The position numbers were made by a program, and so were the translations under genes. A stretch of DNA of 64,000 nucleotides from Eubacteriales bacterium (GTDB lineage: Bacteria > Bacillota > Clostridia > Oscillospirales > CAG-382). The first letter of the stretch is position 1. Every line of letters begins with the position of its first letter. A model generated the notes under the pieces. It worked only from the letters and a program-made list of their open reading frames with translations, was not told the origin of the DNA and did not search any database. Positions 32,632-41,366 of this stretch are shown here, piece after piece. Where the stretch lies: contig JAQVPJ010000002.1 of assembly GCA_028702135.1 (NCBI GenBank), positions 1 to 64,000 on the forward strand, given 5' to 3'.

Positions 32632-33540
32632 ATGACAATAGGTCTGCCGAGAGCATTGCTTTATTACAGATACGGCGTGATATGGGAAGCATTTTTTAAA
32701 ATAATAGGTTGTAAAACAATAACCAGTCCGGAAACCAACAAACAAATTTTGAATGATGGAATCCGTTTTTCAATAGACGAGTGCTGTCTGCCTTCAAAAA
32801 TATACATGGGTCATGTGTACTACCTGATAGGAAAATGCGATTATATACTGATTCCGAGGATAGCGAGCTGTAAAAAAAGGAACGATGTGTGCGTAAAACT
32901 CAATGCAATGTACGATATAGTAAAAAACACTTTCGGAGATATAAGCATCCTCGATTATAACGTGGATAACCATAACGGTTTAAACGAGAGAAGAGCTTTT
33001 ATTAATATGGGCAGAGCGTTGGGCTGCTCTTATGCAAAAGCTCTCTCGGCATATAAAAACGCAAAAAAAGCCGATAAACTGCTATACGAAAAGAAAGTTG
33101 AGAATCAAAACCGCCTTTTGGAAAACAACGACAAACTGAAGATTCTTATAGTTTCTCATTCATATAACTGCCATGACAAATTTCTTGGTTATCCGATATC
33201 CGATTATATAAAAAAATTAAACTGTGTTTCCGTTTTCGCAGATGCGGCGGATCGGGAAAAAAGCGTTGTTATGTCAAGAAAAATATCGGATTCTCTGTAC
33301 TGGATATATAACAAGGAGTCGATCGGTTCAATAAAAGTACTGGAGGATAAGGTAAACGGGATAATTCTGCTTACCGCGTTTCCCTGCGGTCCCGATTCGC
33401 TTGTCAACGAGCTAATAATGCGAAAGGTAAGAGATATCCCCGTGATAAATATAATATTGGATGAGCTACAGGGGGAGGCCGGAATTCAGACAAGGATTGA
33501 GAGCTTTCTCGATGTGATTAAAGACAGGGCACGTCTGTAA
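32632..33540 (+). CDS. DUF2229-type, acyl-CoA dehydratase activase-related protein (part 1)
   Basis: 302 residues. MTIGLPRALLYYRYGVIWEAF then FSIDECCLPSKIYMGHVYYL is the start of DUF2229 proteins, which are related to the alpha/beta subunits of 2-hydroxyacyl-CoA dehydratases. The conserved cysteines (DECC, FPCGPDSLVNELI) may bind a [4Fe-4S] or double-cubane cluster. The end, ELQGEAGIQTRIESFLDVI, is typical. In many Clostridia this domain sits in one 1400-residue protein with the activase; here it is separate. I start at 32632 with GGGAG 8 bases upstream. Confidence 0.75.
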   Translation: MTIGLPRALLYYRYGVIWEAFFKIIGCKTITSPETNKQILNDGIRFSIDECCLPSKIYMGHVYYLIGKCDYILIPRIASCKKRNDVCVKLNAMYDIVKNTFGDISILDYNVDNHNGLNERRAFINMGRALGCSYAKALSAYKNAKKADKLLYEKKVENQNRLLENNDKLKILIVSHSYNCHDKFLGYPISDYIKKLNCVSVFADAADREKSVVMSRKISDSLYWIYNKESIGSIKVLEDKVNGIILLTAFPCGPDSLVNELIMRKVRDIPVINIILDELQGEAGIQTRIESFLDVIKDRARL

Positions 33541-33568
33541 AAACAATCTTTTATATAGAGGGAAAAAA

Positions 33569-34675
33569 GTGAAAAAAATTATCAGTTTTCCGCACATTGG
33601 CAACTATCATATTCCGATAGAAATACTGCTCAAGCTGATTTTTAAAGATTCTGTTATAATGCCGGCACCAAAGACAACAAAACGCACGCTGGAACTCGGT
33701 AGCAGATACAGTCCCGATTTTGTTTGCGTCCCTTTTAAATATAACCTTGGGAATTATATAGAAGCTCTCGAAAACGGAGCAAATGTGCTGATACAGGCGG
33801 GAGGCGGCTGCAGATACGGATATTATGCGGAAATTCAGGAACTTATATTAAGAGATCTCGGATATGAATTTAAATTCGTAAAGCTGATAGGTCATGATTT
33901 ACACCCTCTGAACATGTTCAGAGTATGCAAAAGCATCGGAACGAATATATCATTTTTCAGATTTCTATATTATCTTCTGCTTGTTATAAAAATGGTCGGG
34001 TTTATCGACAGAACCGAAGCTTATATAAGGGAGAACATAGGCTTTGAGGTTATGGAAAACAGTTTTGATAAACTGCACGCCGAGTTTTTCGGAAAACTTA
34101 GAGATATAAGTAATTTTACCTCCTTGGCGCATGTTACAAAAGAATATGAAAAAGCATTCCGTAAAATAAAAATCGACAAACCCGAAAACTGCCTTAAAGT
34201 CGGGGTTGTCGGAGAGCTTTATACGGCGATGGAGCCTTTCAGCAATTATTTTTTGGAGAGGGAACTGGCAAAAAACAAGGTTCAGGTAAGCAGGTTTATA
34301 ACGGTCACTTTTTTATTTTTCCAAAAACCCCGAGATATTAAAAAAATACTGAAGTCGGCGGGCAAATACCTTAAATATACGATCGGCGCGGACGGTACGG
34401 ACAGCGTAGAGAGGAGCAAGACATTAGCGGAGCTTGGTTATGACGGAATTATCCATGTAAAGCCCTTCGGTTGTATGCCTGAGGTAAATGCTATGCCCAT
34501 GCTGAATAATATCGGCAGAGATTATAAAATACCTGTACTTTACTTCAGCTTCGATTCACAGACCTCGGAAACAGGTGTAAAAACAAGACTCGAGGCTTTT
34601 TACGATATGTTAGAGATGCGAAGAAAATCGAGGGAGGATATAACAAAATTTGAAAACCGGGTATCTTGGAGTTGA
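33569..34675 (+). CDS. DUF2229-type, acyl-CoA dehydratase activase-related protein (part 2)
   Basis: 368 residues, GTG start behind GAGGG. Begins MKKIISFPHIGNYHIPIEIL. Key segments are DFVCVPFKYNLGNYIEALENGANVL-like (cysteine with PFK), AGGGCRYGYY, and HVKPFGCMPEVNAM close to the end, cysteines suited to an iron-sulfur cluster. The C-terminus FSFDSQTSETGVKTRLEAFY matches the family. It is a paralogue or partner of the preceding protein and overlaps the activase gene by 26 bases. It could be the electron-accepting partner of that ATPase. Confidence 0.75.
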   Translation: MKKIISFPHIGNYHIPIEILLKLIFKDSVIMPAPKTTKRTLELGSRYSPDFVCVPFKYNLGNYIEALENGANVLIQAGGGCRYGYYAEIQELILRDLGYEFKFVKLIGHDLHPLNMFRVCKSIGTNISFFRFLYYLLLVIKMVGFIDRTEAYIRENIGFEVMENSFDKLHAEFFGKLRDISNFTSLAHVTKEYEKAFRKIKIDKPENCLKVGVVGELYTAMEPFSNYFLERELAKNKVQVSRFITVTFLFFQKPRDIKKILKSAGKYLKYTIGADGTDSVERSKTLAELGYDGIIHVKPFGCMPEVNAMPMLNNIGRDYKIPVLYFSFDSQTSETGVKTRLEAFYDMLEMRRKSREDITKFENRVSWS

Positions 34676-35615
34676 CACGGGTTCAATATCCACAAAGGGC
34701 GTTATCATAGACGATGAAAACAATATAATCGCAAACGAGTACCTTTGGACAGAGGGAAACCCGGTCAACGCCGTCAAGAGCGTTTTGAGAGCTATTGAAA
34801 AACAATCGGGGGATATAGCGGTTGCTTCAGTCGGCACGACAGGCTCTGCCCGTAAGCTCATCGGAGCGATGCTCGAAGCCGATGTCGTAAAAAACGAAAT
34901 AACAGCTCACGCAGTCGGCACGCTCGTCGTATTCCCGGATGTCCGGACTATTTTGGAAATCGGGGGACAGGATTCCAAAATAATACTGATTGACAACGGA
35001 ATTGTTGTCGATTACGCGATGAACACCTTGTGCGCTGCGGGTACAGGTTCTTTTCTTTCATCACAGGCTAAAAGATTGGGTATTGATGTAGAGGATTTCG
35101 GGAATATAGCTCTGACTTCAAATAACCCGACAAAAATAGCCGCAAGATGTACCGTTTTCGCAGAGTCCGATTTGGTTCACAAAGCGCAAATCGGTCATAA
35201 AAGAGAGGATATTATCGCCGGTCTTTGTTTGGCGGTCGTAAACAATTATCTCAACAATGTGGGAAAGGGAAAAGCAATAAAACCGCCGATTGTGTTCCAG
35301 GGCGGTGTAAGTAAAAATTCAGGTGTTGTCAGGGCGTTTGAGCAGGTCATCGGAGAGGAAATTCTGGTTGATAAGAACTCTCACCTTATGGGAGCATACG
35401 GAGCTGCGATATTGGCAAAAAACAATAAAAAAGGCAGGGTTTTCGGATTTGATGTTGCGAAAATGGAATTTGTCACAAAGGGATACGAATGTAAGAAATG
35501 CCCGAACAACTGCGAAATAATCTGTTTTTATAAAAACAATATCCTTATAGATTCATGGGGCAACAGGTGTATGAATGGCAGCGTCGCGGAGATTATGTCC
35601 GTAAAAAGTCAATAA
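34650..35615 (+). CDS. BadF/BadG/BcrA/BcrD-type activase ATPase (2-hydroxyacyl-CoA dehydratase activator-like)
   Basis: 321 residues. ASKHA ATPase with phosphate loop YLGVDTGSISTKGVII, ILEIGGQDSKII and FQGGVSKNSGVVRAF. Two cysteines of the homodimer [4Fe-4S] cluster lie in NTLCAAGTGSFL and KIAARCTVFAESDLVHKAQI. A C-terminal addition (CKKCPNNCEIICFY, then WGNRC) has CxxCxxxC and could bind zinc or another cluster. Such activases pump one electron into a dehydratase with ATP. The TTG start has GGAGG 11 bases upstream and overlaps the previous gene. No dehydratase genes are in the window, so the client may be one of the two proteins upstream. Confidence 0.85.
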   Translation: MKTGYLGVDTGSISTKGVIIDDENNIIANEYLWTEGNPVNAVKSVLRAIEKQSGDIAVASVGTTGSARKLIGAMLEADVVKNEITAHAVGTLVVFPDVRTILEIGGQDSKIILIDNGIVVDYAMNTLCAAGTGSFLSSQAKRLGIDVEDFGNIALTSNNPTKIAARCTVFAESDLVHKAQIGHKREDIIAGLCLAVVNNYLNNVGKGKAIKPPIVFQGGVSKNSGVVRAFEQVIGEEILVDKNSHLMGAYGAAILAKNNKKGRVFGFDVAKMEFVTKGYECKKCPNNCEIICFYKNNILIDSWGNRCMNGSVAEIMSVKSQ

Positions 35616-35642
35616 TAGCAGGCAATTCGGCGGTTATAGCAA

Positions 35643-35684
35643 AAAATCCCGTTTTATAAACAGCGGGGTTTTATATTTTTATTG
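35643..35684. terminator. Terminator between convergent genes
   Basis: AAATCCCG pairs with CGGGGTTT (one G-U) around a 12-base loop, then TTATATTTTTATTG. It ends the activase operon and is placed to serve dinB on the other strand too. Confidence 0.65.
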
Positions 35685-35696
35685 TTTTTCAGCTTT

Positions 35697-36938
35697 TTAC
35701 CGCATAAAAGCGACGGGATGGATAATATTATCCTCCTTTGGATTAAGGTCTGAGAGCGATTTATCCTTGAGCATAAGCCCCCTCTGTATCGCAAAATGAC
35801 CGAATTTGCGGCGTATGGAATCAACCGCGTATTCCAAGTCCTCAAGCCGACTGATACGAACGCTCTCGGGCAGTAATCCTATCTGTCTGTTAATATCCGG
35901 CATGAGGTCGCATGTCCTTACTCCGAGACTTCTTATCGCATATGAGCCTGTGACGTTTTCTTTAAATAAAGCAAAAGCCGCTCCTGCAATTATATCGGAA
36001 ACACAGGTGGGTTCCGACAGCTTTAGCTGCCGTTCAAAGGAGAATAGTTTATTGTCCCGAACCGAAATCTGTACTGTTCTGCAAATCATTCCGGCATCTC
36101 TAAGCCGAGACGCAACGCTCTCTGCAAGCATAAAAAACGTAATTTTAGCATCGTCGTCATCGACTAAATCCTTAGGTGTTGTGGTAGAGTTTCCTATGGA
36201 TTTTATCTGCGCTTTCGCATTCATAATGCTCACGGGGGAATCGTCCAGCCCGTTGGCAAACCTCCAGAGCAGTAAGCCGTTGACACCAAACCATGTCTGT
36301 AAATAGCGTATTTCCGTTTTAGCCAAATCGCCGATTGTGTATATTCCGCATTGCTTTAGCTTTTTTTGGGTAGCGGGTCCTACAAATAACAAATCGGAGG
36401 CGGGAAGGTTCCATATTTTATCCCTGAAGTTATCGGGATATATTTCCGTGGTGGCATCCGGCTTTTTCATGTCCGAGCCGAGCTTTGCAAAAATTTTATT
36501 ATAGCTTACGCCGATGGAAACCGTAATCCCAAGCTCTGATTTTATACGTTCGCGAATCATATCCGCAATTTTTTTACCGCTGCCGAACAGCTTCTGACTG
36601 CCGGTAACATCAAGCCAGGATTCGTCCAATCCGAACGGTTCTATCAAATCGGTATAATCAGAATAGATTTTGCTTGCCAACTTTGAAAAATGCAGGTATC
36701 TTTCAAAATGAGGCGGTACAAAAATAATATCCGGGCATTTCTGCCTTGCCTGCCAAAGCACCTCTCCTGTTTTAACTCCGTAATTTTTTGCTATATAGTT
36801 TTTTGCGAGAACAATTCCGTGACGACTCTCCGGGTCTCCGCCCACCGCAACCGGTTTATCGCGCAGAGAGGGGTCATAAAGACATTCTACGCTTGCATAA
36901 AAATTATTCATATCGGAGTGCAATATCACCCGTTCCAT
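35697..36938 (-). CDS. dinB: DNA polymerase IV
   Basis: 413 residues, Y-family translesion polymerase. Palm motifs ILHSDMNNFYASVE (first metal Asp) and GLDESWLDVTGS (Asp-Glu pair), IGVSYNKIFAKLGSDMKKP, helix-hairpin-helix LLFVGPATQKKLKQCGIYTI, and a little-finger domain to the end. I start at ATG 36938, about 12 bases after GGAGG; a TTG start at 36965 would put that site inside the gene. The gene is alone. No LexA-like box was identified upstream by eye. Confidence 0.93.
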   Translation of the reverse strand: MERVILHSDMNNFYASVECLYDPSLRDKPVAVGGDPESRHGIVLAKNYIAKNYGVKTGEVLWQARQKCPDIIFVPPHFERYLHFSKLASKIYSDYTDLIEPFGLDESWLDVTGSQKLFGSGKKIADMIRERIKSELGITVSIGVSYNKIFAKLGSDMKKPDATTEIYPDNFRDKIWNLPASDLLFVGPATQKKLKQCGIYTIGDLAKTEIRYLQTWFGVNGLLLWRFANGLDDSPVSIMNAKAQIKSIGNSTTTPKDLVDDDDAKITFFMLAESVASRLRDAGMICRTVQISVRDNKLFSFERQLKLSEPTCVSDIIAGAAFALFKENVTGSYAIRSLGVRTCDLMPDINRQIGLLPESVRISRLEDLEYAVDSIRRKFGHFAIQRGLMLKDKSLSDLNPKEDNIIHPVAFMR

Positions 36939-37286
36939 TTTCTGTAACAACGCCTCCCCGAACAAATGTTCTTATCATAGAATAATACATTCCGCAAGAA
37001 AATGCAAGAGGTAAATTAAAAAAACGGTTTGTTAAGCAGCGGAAAACCGGGTTTTTCGATAAGATTCCGCCGTTTTCGGCAAAAATTAATAAATGTAACG
37101 TAAAAATTCCTAAAATTTTAATGAAACAGGAAATATTTTTCTTTTTTCGCATATATAATTAAAATGACTGAAACCTTCGATTAATATTGAAGATTTTTTT
37201 TGGCTGTATAATAACGATTATTGCTGTAAATAATATTTAAATATTAAATTTATAAGAGCAAAAATAAGAAGAGCAGGTGACTTACT
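36939..37286. promoter_or_regulatory. Divergent region with leader hairpin
   Basis: Holds the dinB promoter area (minus) and that of the lytic transglycosylase-like gene (plus). TATAAT at 37154-37159 is a possible -10. At 37175-37192 CTTCGA pairs with TTGAAG, followed by ATTTTTTTT, a terminator-like hairpin inside the presumed leader of the downstream gene, perhaps an attenuator. Confidence 0.4.
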
Positions 37287-38051
37287 CTGTATAAAAAGAT
37301 TACCGGGAAAATTGTAATCTTATTAGCGTTTTTTATGACCGGATTAAGCGTTATACCGGTACTGAGCAACACTTTAGATTCAAAGATTGAATATTCCCAG
37401 ACAAGCTGTTCCGAAATAACCGAAACTTCAGATTCAGCGATAATATATGAAATTAAAAAAACGGATGCCGAAATAACCGAATTCATAAACAGCATCGCAA
37501 CTAAAGAAAACGAAAGCACGGATGAGGTTTTCCGCAGTGTGCAGAATTTTTCCGAGGAGTTTTATTATTATACCGACTTCCAATACAAGGATATCACGCA
37601 TACTGTAAGGCTCAATGAGGAATTGCAGCGATTCCTGTACAATAAATGTCAGGCTTACGGTGTTGAATATGAGCTGATTTTAGCTATCATAGGCTGTGAG
37701 AGCGGTTGGGATGTAAACGTTACAAGCGACGGACAATATTACGGGCTGGGTATGATCTCCGCAGTCGCGCTGCCCCAGCTCAGTTCCGAATTGGGGATTA
37801 CGGACCTGACAGACCCGAAACAAAATATTGAAGCGATTTGTTTCCTGATGGCGGAAAAAATCGCCCTTAACGAAAACCATATCCCTTCAGCGCTTATGAG
37901 CTACAATAAAGGTCAGTCCGGCGCGGAGGTGTATTTCGAAAAAGGTATTTACGAGACCGGATATACGATCAAGGTGCTCGGCTTCAGGGATGCGATGAAG
38001 GAAAGGAAGCAAAGCGATACAGCGGGTATAAAGGACGCCTCTGAGGGCTGA
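37287..38051 (+). CDS. Secreted lytic transglycosylase-like protein
   Basis: 254 residues from a CTG start. The first ATG (37335) would give a head without the basic signal region; from CTG 37287, with AGGTGA 7 bases upstream, it reads LYKKITGKIVILLAFFMTGL, a complete signal sequence. The folded part from about residue 105 is lysozyme-like: YELILAIIGCESGWDVNV (catalytic Glu in CESGW), YYGLGMISAVALPQL, then AEKIALNENHIPSALMSYNK. It would cleave the glycan strands of peptidoglycan. The N-terminal region after the signal is a Glu/Thr-rich spacer. CTG is rare as an initiator, so the exact start is uncertain. Confidence 0.7.
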   Translation: MYKKITGKIVILLAFFMTGLSVIPVLSNTLDSKIEYSQTSCSEITETSDSAIIYEIKKTDAEITEFINSIATKENESTDEVFRSVQNFSEEFYYYTDFQYKDITHTVRLNEELQRFLYNKCQAYGVEYELILAIIGCESGWDVNVTSDGQYYGLGMISAVALPQLSSELGITDLTDPKQNIEAICFLMAEKIALNENHIPSALMSYNKGQSGAEVYFEKGIYETGYTIKVLGFRDAMKERKQSDTAGIKDASEG

Positions 38052-38074
38052 TATCCTGCAAGAAAAGAATAACA

Positions 38075-38130
38075 CCGCGTTTGTGCACTTTCGGAAAAGG
38101 AAAGCGTGCAATCGCGGATTTTTTATTTTT
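38075..38130 (+). terminator. Terminator
   Basis: CCGCG (38075) pairs with CGCGG (38113-38117), with an interrupted inner stem (TTGTGCAC region with CGTGCAA), then ATTTTTTATTTTT. It ends the transglycosylase-like gene before the arg operon. Confidence 0.75.
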
Positions 38131-38217
38131 AGGAGTGTACAATATATACAAATTTCACCTTACAAAAGTAACCAATGTATAAAATTAAACAAATTACAAA
38201 AATATATGTATAAATAC

Positions 38218-38245
38218 TTGACAAACAACAGTTTAAGTGTAAAAT
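38218..38245 (+). promoter_or_regulatory. Promoter region of the arg-car operon
   Basis: TTGACA at 38218-38223 and TAAAAT at 38240-38245, 16-bp spacer; alternative -10 elements TATACT and TATAAT occur at 38246-38256. Upstream, ATGTATAAAATTAAAC and ATGTATAAATACTTG resemble the AT-rich ARG box half-sites of ArgR/AhrC, so arginine repression is plausible but not shown. Confidence 0.5.
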
Positions 38246-38277
38246 TATACTATAATTAGATCGGGAGGGATAAAAAA

Positions 38278-39222
38278 TTGACTTGCGTATATATTGACGG
38301 CTCCGCCGGAACGACCGGCCTGCGGATTTATGAAAGATTATCGCCGAGAAACGACATAAGCCTCATAACGCTGCCGGAGGACAAACGCAGGGATGTAGAC
38401 GCAAGGCGGGAAAAGATAAATTCCTCCGACATAACCTTTTTATGCCTGCCGGACGATGCCGCGGCGGAAGCTGTATCGCTCTGTGAGAACAGCAGCACAA
38501 GGATTATAGACGCCTCAAGCGCTCACAGAACGAATCCCGGGTGGAGCTACGGCTTCCCCGAGCTGTCCGAATCGCACAGGGAAGCCGTCATGAAAAGCCG
38601 GCGCGTTTCGGTACCCGGCTGTCATGCGAGCGGATTCTGCGCCGTTGTATATCCGGTCGTAAAAGCAGAAATCCTTCCCGCGGATTATCCGGTCGTATCC
38701 CATTCCATAACCGGCTACAGCGGAGGCGGAAAAAACATGATATCGGCATATATGGATAAAACCAGGAATGAAAATTTATCCTCGCCCGGTCAGTACGCTC
38801 TCGGTGCCTGCCACAAACACCAACCGGAGATGAAAGCAGTCTGCGGTTTGGCGGCCACCCCGGTTTTCAACCCGATCGTAGCCGATTTTTACAGCGGTAT
38901 GGTTGTCAGCGTGCCAGTATATGCCTCATACCTTAACGGTATAAAAAACGCAAAAGAGCTGCATTCGTTTTTTTGCGATTATTATAAGAATGAAAAACTC
39001 ATAAAAATTCTTCCCTACTGCGAGAAAGGCACGGAAAACGGTTTTCTGTATGCCGGTGAATTATCGGGCAGGGACGATATGCGCATCCTGATAAGCGGAA
39101 ACGGTGAGCGTATCCTGATGGCGGCGCAGTTCTGCAATCTCGGAAAAGGCGCTTCGGGAGCGGCTGTTCAATGTATGAACCTTATGCTCGGAATCGATGA
39201 AACAACAGGGCTTGTAATATAA
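38278..39222 (+). CDS. argC: N-acetyl-gamma-glutamyl-phosphate reductase, short type
   Basis: 314 residues. Reduces N-acetylglutamyl phosphate with NADPH. Nucleotide-binding head VYIDGSAGTTGLRIYERLS and catalytic Cys115 in VPGCHASGF. The GSAGTTGLRI motif and the length mark the short ('argC_other') type rather than the 340-residue form with SGYTG found in Bacillus. Starts with TTG, GGGAGGG 7 bases before. First gene of the operon; argJ follows after 17 bases. Confidence 0.95.
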   Translation: MTCVYIDGSAGTTGLRIYERLSPRNDISLITLPEDKRRDVDARREKINSSDITFLCLPDDAAAEAVSLCENSSTRIIDASSAHRTNPGWSYGFPELSESHREAVMKSRRVSVPGCHASGFCAVVYPVVKAEILPADYPVVSHSITGYSGGGKNMISAYMDKTRNENLSSPGQYALGACHKHQPEMKAVCGLAATPVFNPIVADFYSGMVVSVPVYASYLNGIKNAKELHSFFCDYYKNEKLIKILPYCEKGTENGFLYAGELSGRDDMRILISGNGERILMAAQFCNLGKGASGAAVQCMNLMLGIDETTGLVI

Positions 39223-39239
39223 TAAGGAGAAGGATATAA

Positions 39240-40454
39240 ATGAATTTTATTGACGGAGGAGTATGTGCTCCAAAGGGATATAAAGCAAACGGGGTACATT
39301 GCGGAATACGCAAAAATAAGCAAAAAAAAGACCTCGCTCTGATTTTCAGCGAGAAAAAAGCAGCGGCTGCTGCAATTTATACTCAGAATTCCGTAAAAGG
39401 CGCACCGATAATAGTAACACAGAAAAACCTGTTGATACCGTATGCAAATGCGATAATATGCAACAGCGGAAACGCCAATACCTGCAATGCAAACGGCATT
39501 GAGATTGCCGGAGGTATTTGCGCCCTCACCGCAAAAGAATTGGGAATCCTTCCGTCGGATGTGATAATTGCGTCAACCGGAGTTATAGGACAGCCGCTGT
39601 ATATAGAGCCTTTCGAGAGCGGGATCCCCGCTCTTGCAGAGGGTTTGAGCGAAACCGGCAGCGATGCCGCCGCCGAGGCGATTATGACTACCGACACGGT
39701 AAAAAAGGAGCTTGCAGTCAGCTTTACGATAGGCGGAAAAGTTTGTAAAATAGGCGGAATCGCAAAGGGTTCGGGAATGATCCATCCTAACATGGCGACA
39801 ATGCTTGTTTTTCTTACCACGGATACCGCCATAAGTCCGATAATGCTCCAAAAAGCGTTAAAAGAGGATGCCGACGGCAGCTTTAACATGATAAGCATCG
39901 ACAAAGACACCTCCACAAACGATATGGTGTGTATTTTAGCCAACGGTCTTGCGGGCAACCCCGCAATAGAAACCGAGGGTACGGAATATATCGAATTTAA
40001 AAAAGCGTTATGCGCCGTAACTCAGAAGCTCTGCAAGTCAATCGCCAAGGACGGCGAGGGAGCTGCAAAGCTGATCGAATGCGAGGTAACCAACGCTGGC
40101 AGTCTGAAAGATGCAAGAGCAGTAGCTAAAAGCGTTATATCGTCAAATCTTGTGAAATCGGCTATGTTCGGCTCAGATGCAAACTGGGGAAGGGTATTAT
40201 GCGCTGTCGGATATTCGGGTGTAAATGTTGACACCGAAAAAATAGATGTCTCGTTCTGTTCCTCCAAGGGTGAGATTATGGTATGCAATAATGGTTTCGG
40301 CATAGAATTTTCAGAGCAGAGGGCAAAGGAGATCCTTTTATGCGACGAGATAAAAATAATGATAAATCTCAATGCGGGTAGCGATAAAGCGACCGCATGG
40401 GGCTGCGACCTCACCTATGATTACGTCAAAATAAACGGCGACTACAGAACGTAA
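39240..40454 (+). CDS. argJ: Glutamate N-acetyltransferase / amino-acid acetyltransferase ArgJ
   Basis: 404 residues. Self-cleaving enzyme that recycles acetyl from N-acetylornithine to glutamate; the cleavage site Ala-Thr lies in HPNMATML, with Thr187 becoming the nucleophile. KGSGMIHPNMAT and SDANWGRVLCAVGYS are family signatures. No argA or argE is in the operon, so a cyclic acetyl pathway is inferred; whether it also uses acetyl-CoA cannot be read. Confidence 0.96.
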   Translation: MNFIDGGVCAPKGYKANGVHCGIRKNKQKKDLALIFSEKKAAAAAIYTQNSVKGAPIIVTQKNLLIPYANAIICNSGNANTCNANGIEIAGGICALTAKELGILPSDVIIASTGVIGQPLYIEPFESGIPALAEGLSETGSDAAAEAIMTTDTVKKELAVSFTIGGKVCKIGGIAKGSGMIHPNMATMLVFLTTDTAISPIMLQKALKEDADGSFNMISIDKDTSTNDMVCILANGLAGNPAIETEGTEYIEFKKALCAVTQKLCKSIAKDGEGAAKLIECEVTNAGSLKDARAVAKSVISSNLVKSAMFGSDANWGRVLCAVGYSGVNVDTEKIDVSFCSSKGEIMVCNNGFGIEFSEQRAKEILLCDEIKIMINLNAGSDKATAWGCDLTYDYVKINGDYRT

Positions 40455-40493
40455 GAATTTACTTCCACACAAAAGATGAAAGGAAATTTCTAA

Positions 40494-41345
40494 ATGAGCA
40501 CAACAAACTCACAGCGTGCGGAGGTTCTTATAAGAGCTCTGCCGTATATACAAAAATATAACAATAAAATCGTCGTCGTAAAATACGGCGGCAACGCCAT
40601 GATAAATGAAGAACTGAAAAAAGCCGTCATGGGGGATGTGGTTTTGCTATCGCTAATAGGCGTAAAAGTGGTTCTCGTACACGGAGGCGGGCCTGAGATA
40701 ACCGAAACCCTTGCCAAAATGAATAAGGAATCGGTTTTCATAGACGGCCTTCGGGTAACAGACAGGGAGACGGCTCAGGTCGTTCAGATGGTGCTTGCGG
40801 GCAGGATAAACAAGAATCTTGTCGGGCTTATTGAGAACACCGGCGGAAAAGCGATCGGGCTTTCCGGAATAGACGGTCATATGATAAAAGCGAAAATCGC
40901 AAACGAAAAGCTAGGATATGTAGGTGAGATTACCGAGATTAACGAACAGCCCATATTGGATATACTCGACAAGGGGTATATACCGGTAATATCGTCAATA
41001 GGTTATGACTCCGAAAATAACGTGTATAACATTAACGCCGACACCGCAGCATCGGCAATAGCGGCGGCGCTGAAAGCGGAGAGCCTTATATCTATGACCG
41101 ATATATGCGGAATCCTGCGTGACAAGGACGATGTAAACACCCTGATACGCCGTATAAATGTGAGCGAGGTTCCTCAGCTTATTCGAAGCGGTGTTATTTC
41201 AGGCGGCATGATACCTAAGGTGGAGTGCTGTATCGAGGCTGTACGCAGAGGTGTAAAGAGAGTATTTATTATCGACGGCAGGGTTTTGCATTCTATCATA
41301 ATCGAAATGCTGACCGATGAGGGAATCGGAACTATGTTCCTGTAA
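40494..41345 (+). CDS. argB: Acetylglutamate kinase
   Basis: 283 residues. KYGGNAM and LVHGGGPEI bind ATP and N-acetylglutamate; INADTAASAIAAAL and SGGMIPKVECC complete the site. The N-terminal extension of about 25 residues (AEVLIRALPYIQKYNNKIVV) is the helix found in arginine-inhibited hexameric kinases, so feedback control by arginine is likely. GAAAGGAAA precedes the ATG. Confidence 0.96.
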   Translation: MSTTNSQRAEVLIRALPYIQKYNNKIVVVKYGGNAMINEELKKAVMGDVVLLSLIGVKVVLVHGGGPEITETLAKMNKESVFIDGLRVTDRETAQVVQMVLAGRINKNLVGLIENTGGKAIGLSGIDGHMIKAKIANEKLGYVGEITEINEQPILDILDKGYIPVISSIGYDSENNVYNINADTAASAIAAALKAESLISMTDICGILRDKDDVNTLIRRINVSEVPQLIRSGVISGGMIPKVECCIEAVRRGVKRVFIIDGRVLHSIIIEMLTDEGIGTMFL

Positions 41346-41366
41346 TCTGAAAGGAATGATTTTATT

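Noticed and set aside
34650-34675. Frameshift between the DUF2229 protein and the activase
   Set aside because: Both proteins have complete ends and the activase has its own GGAGG and TTG, so a normal 26-base overlap is the better reading.
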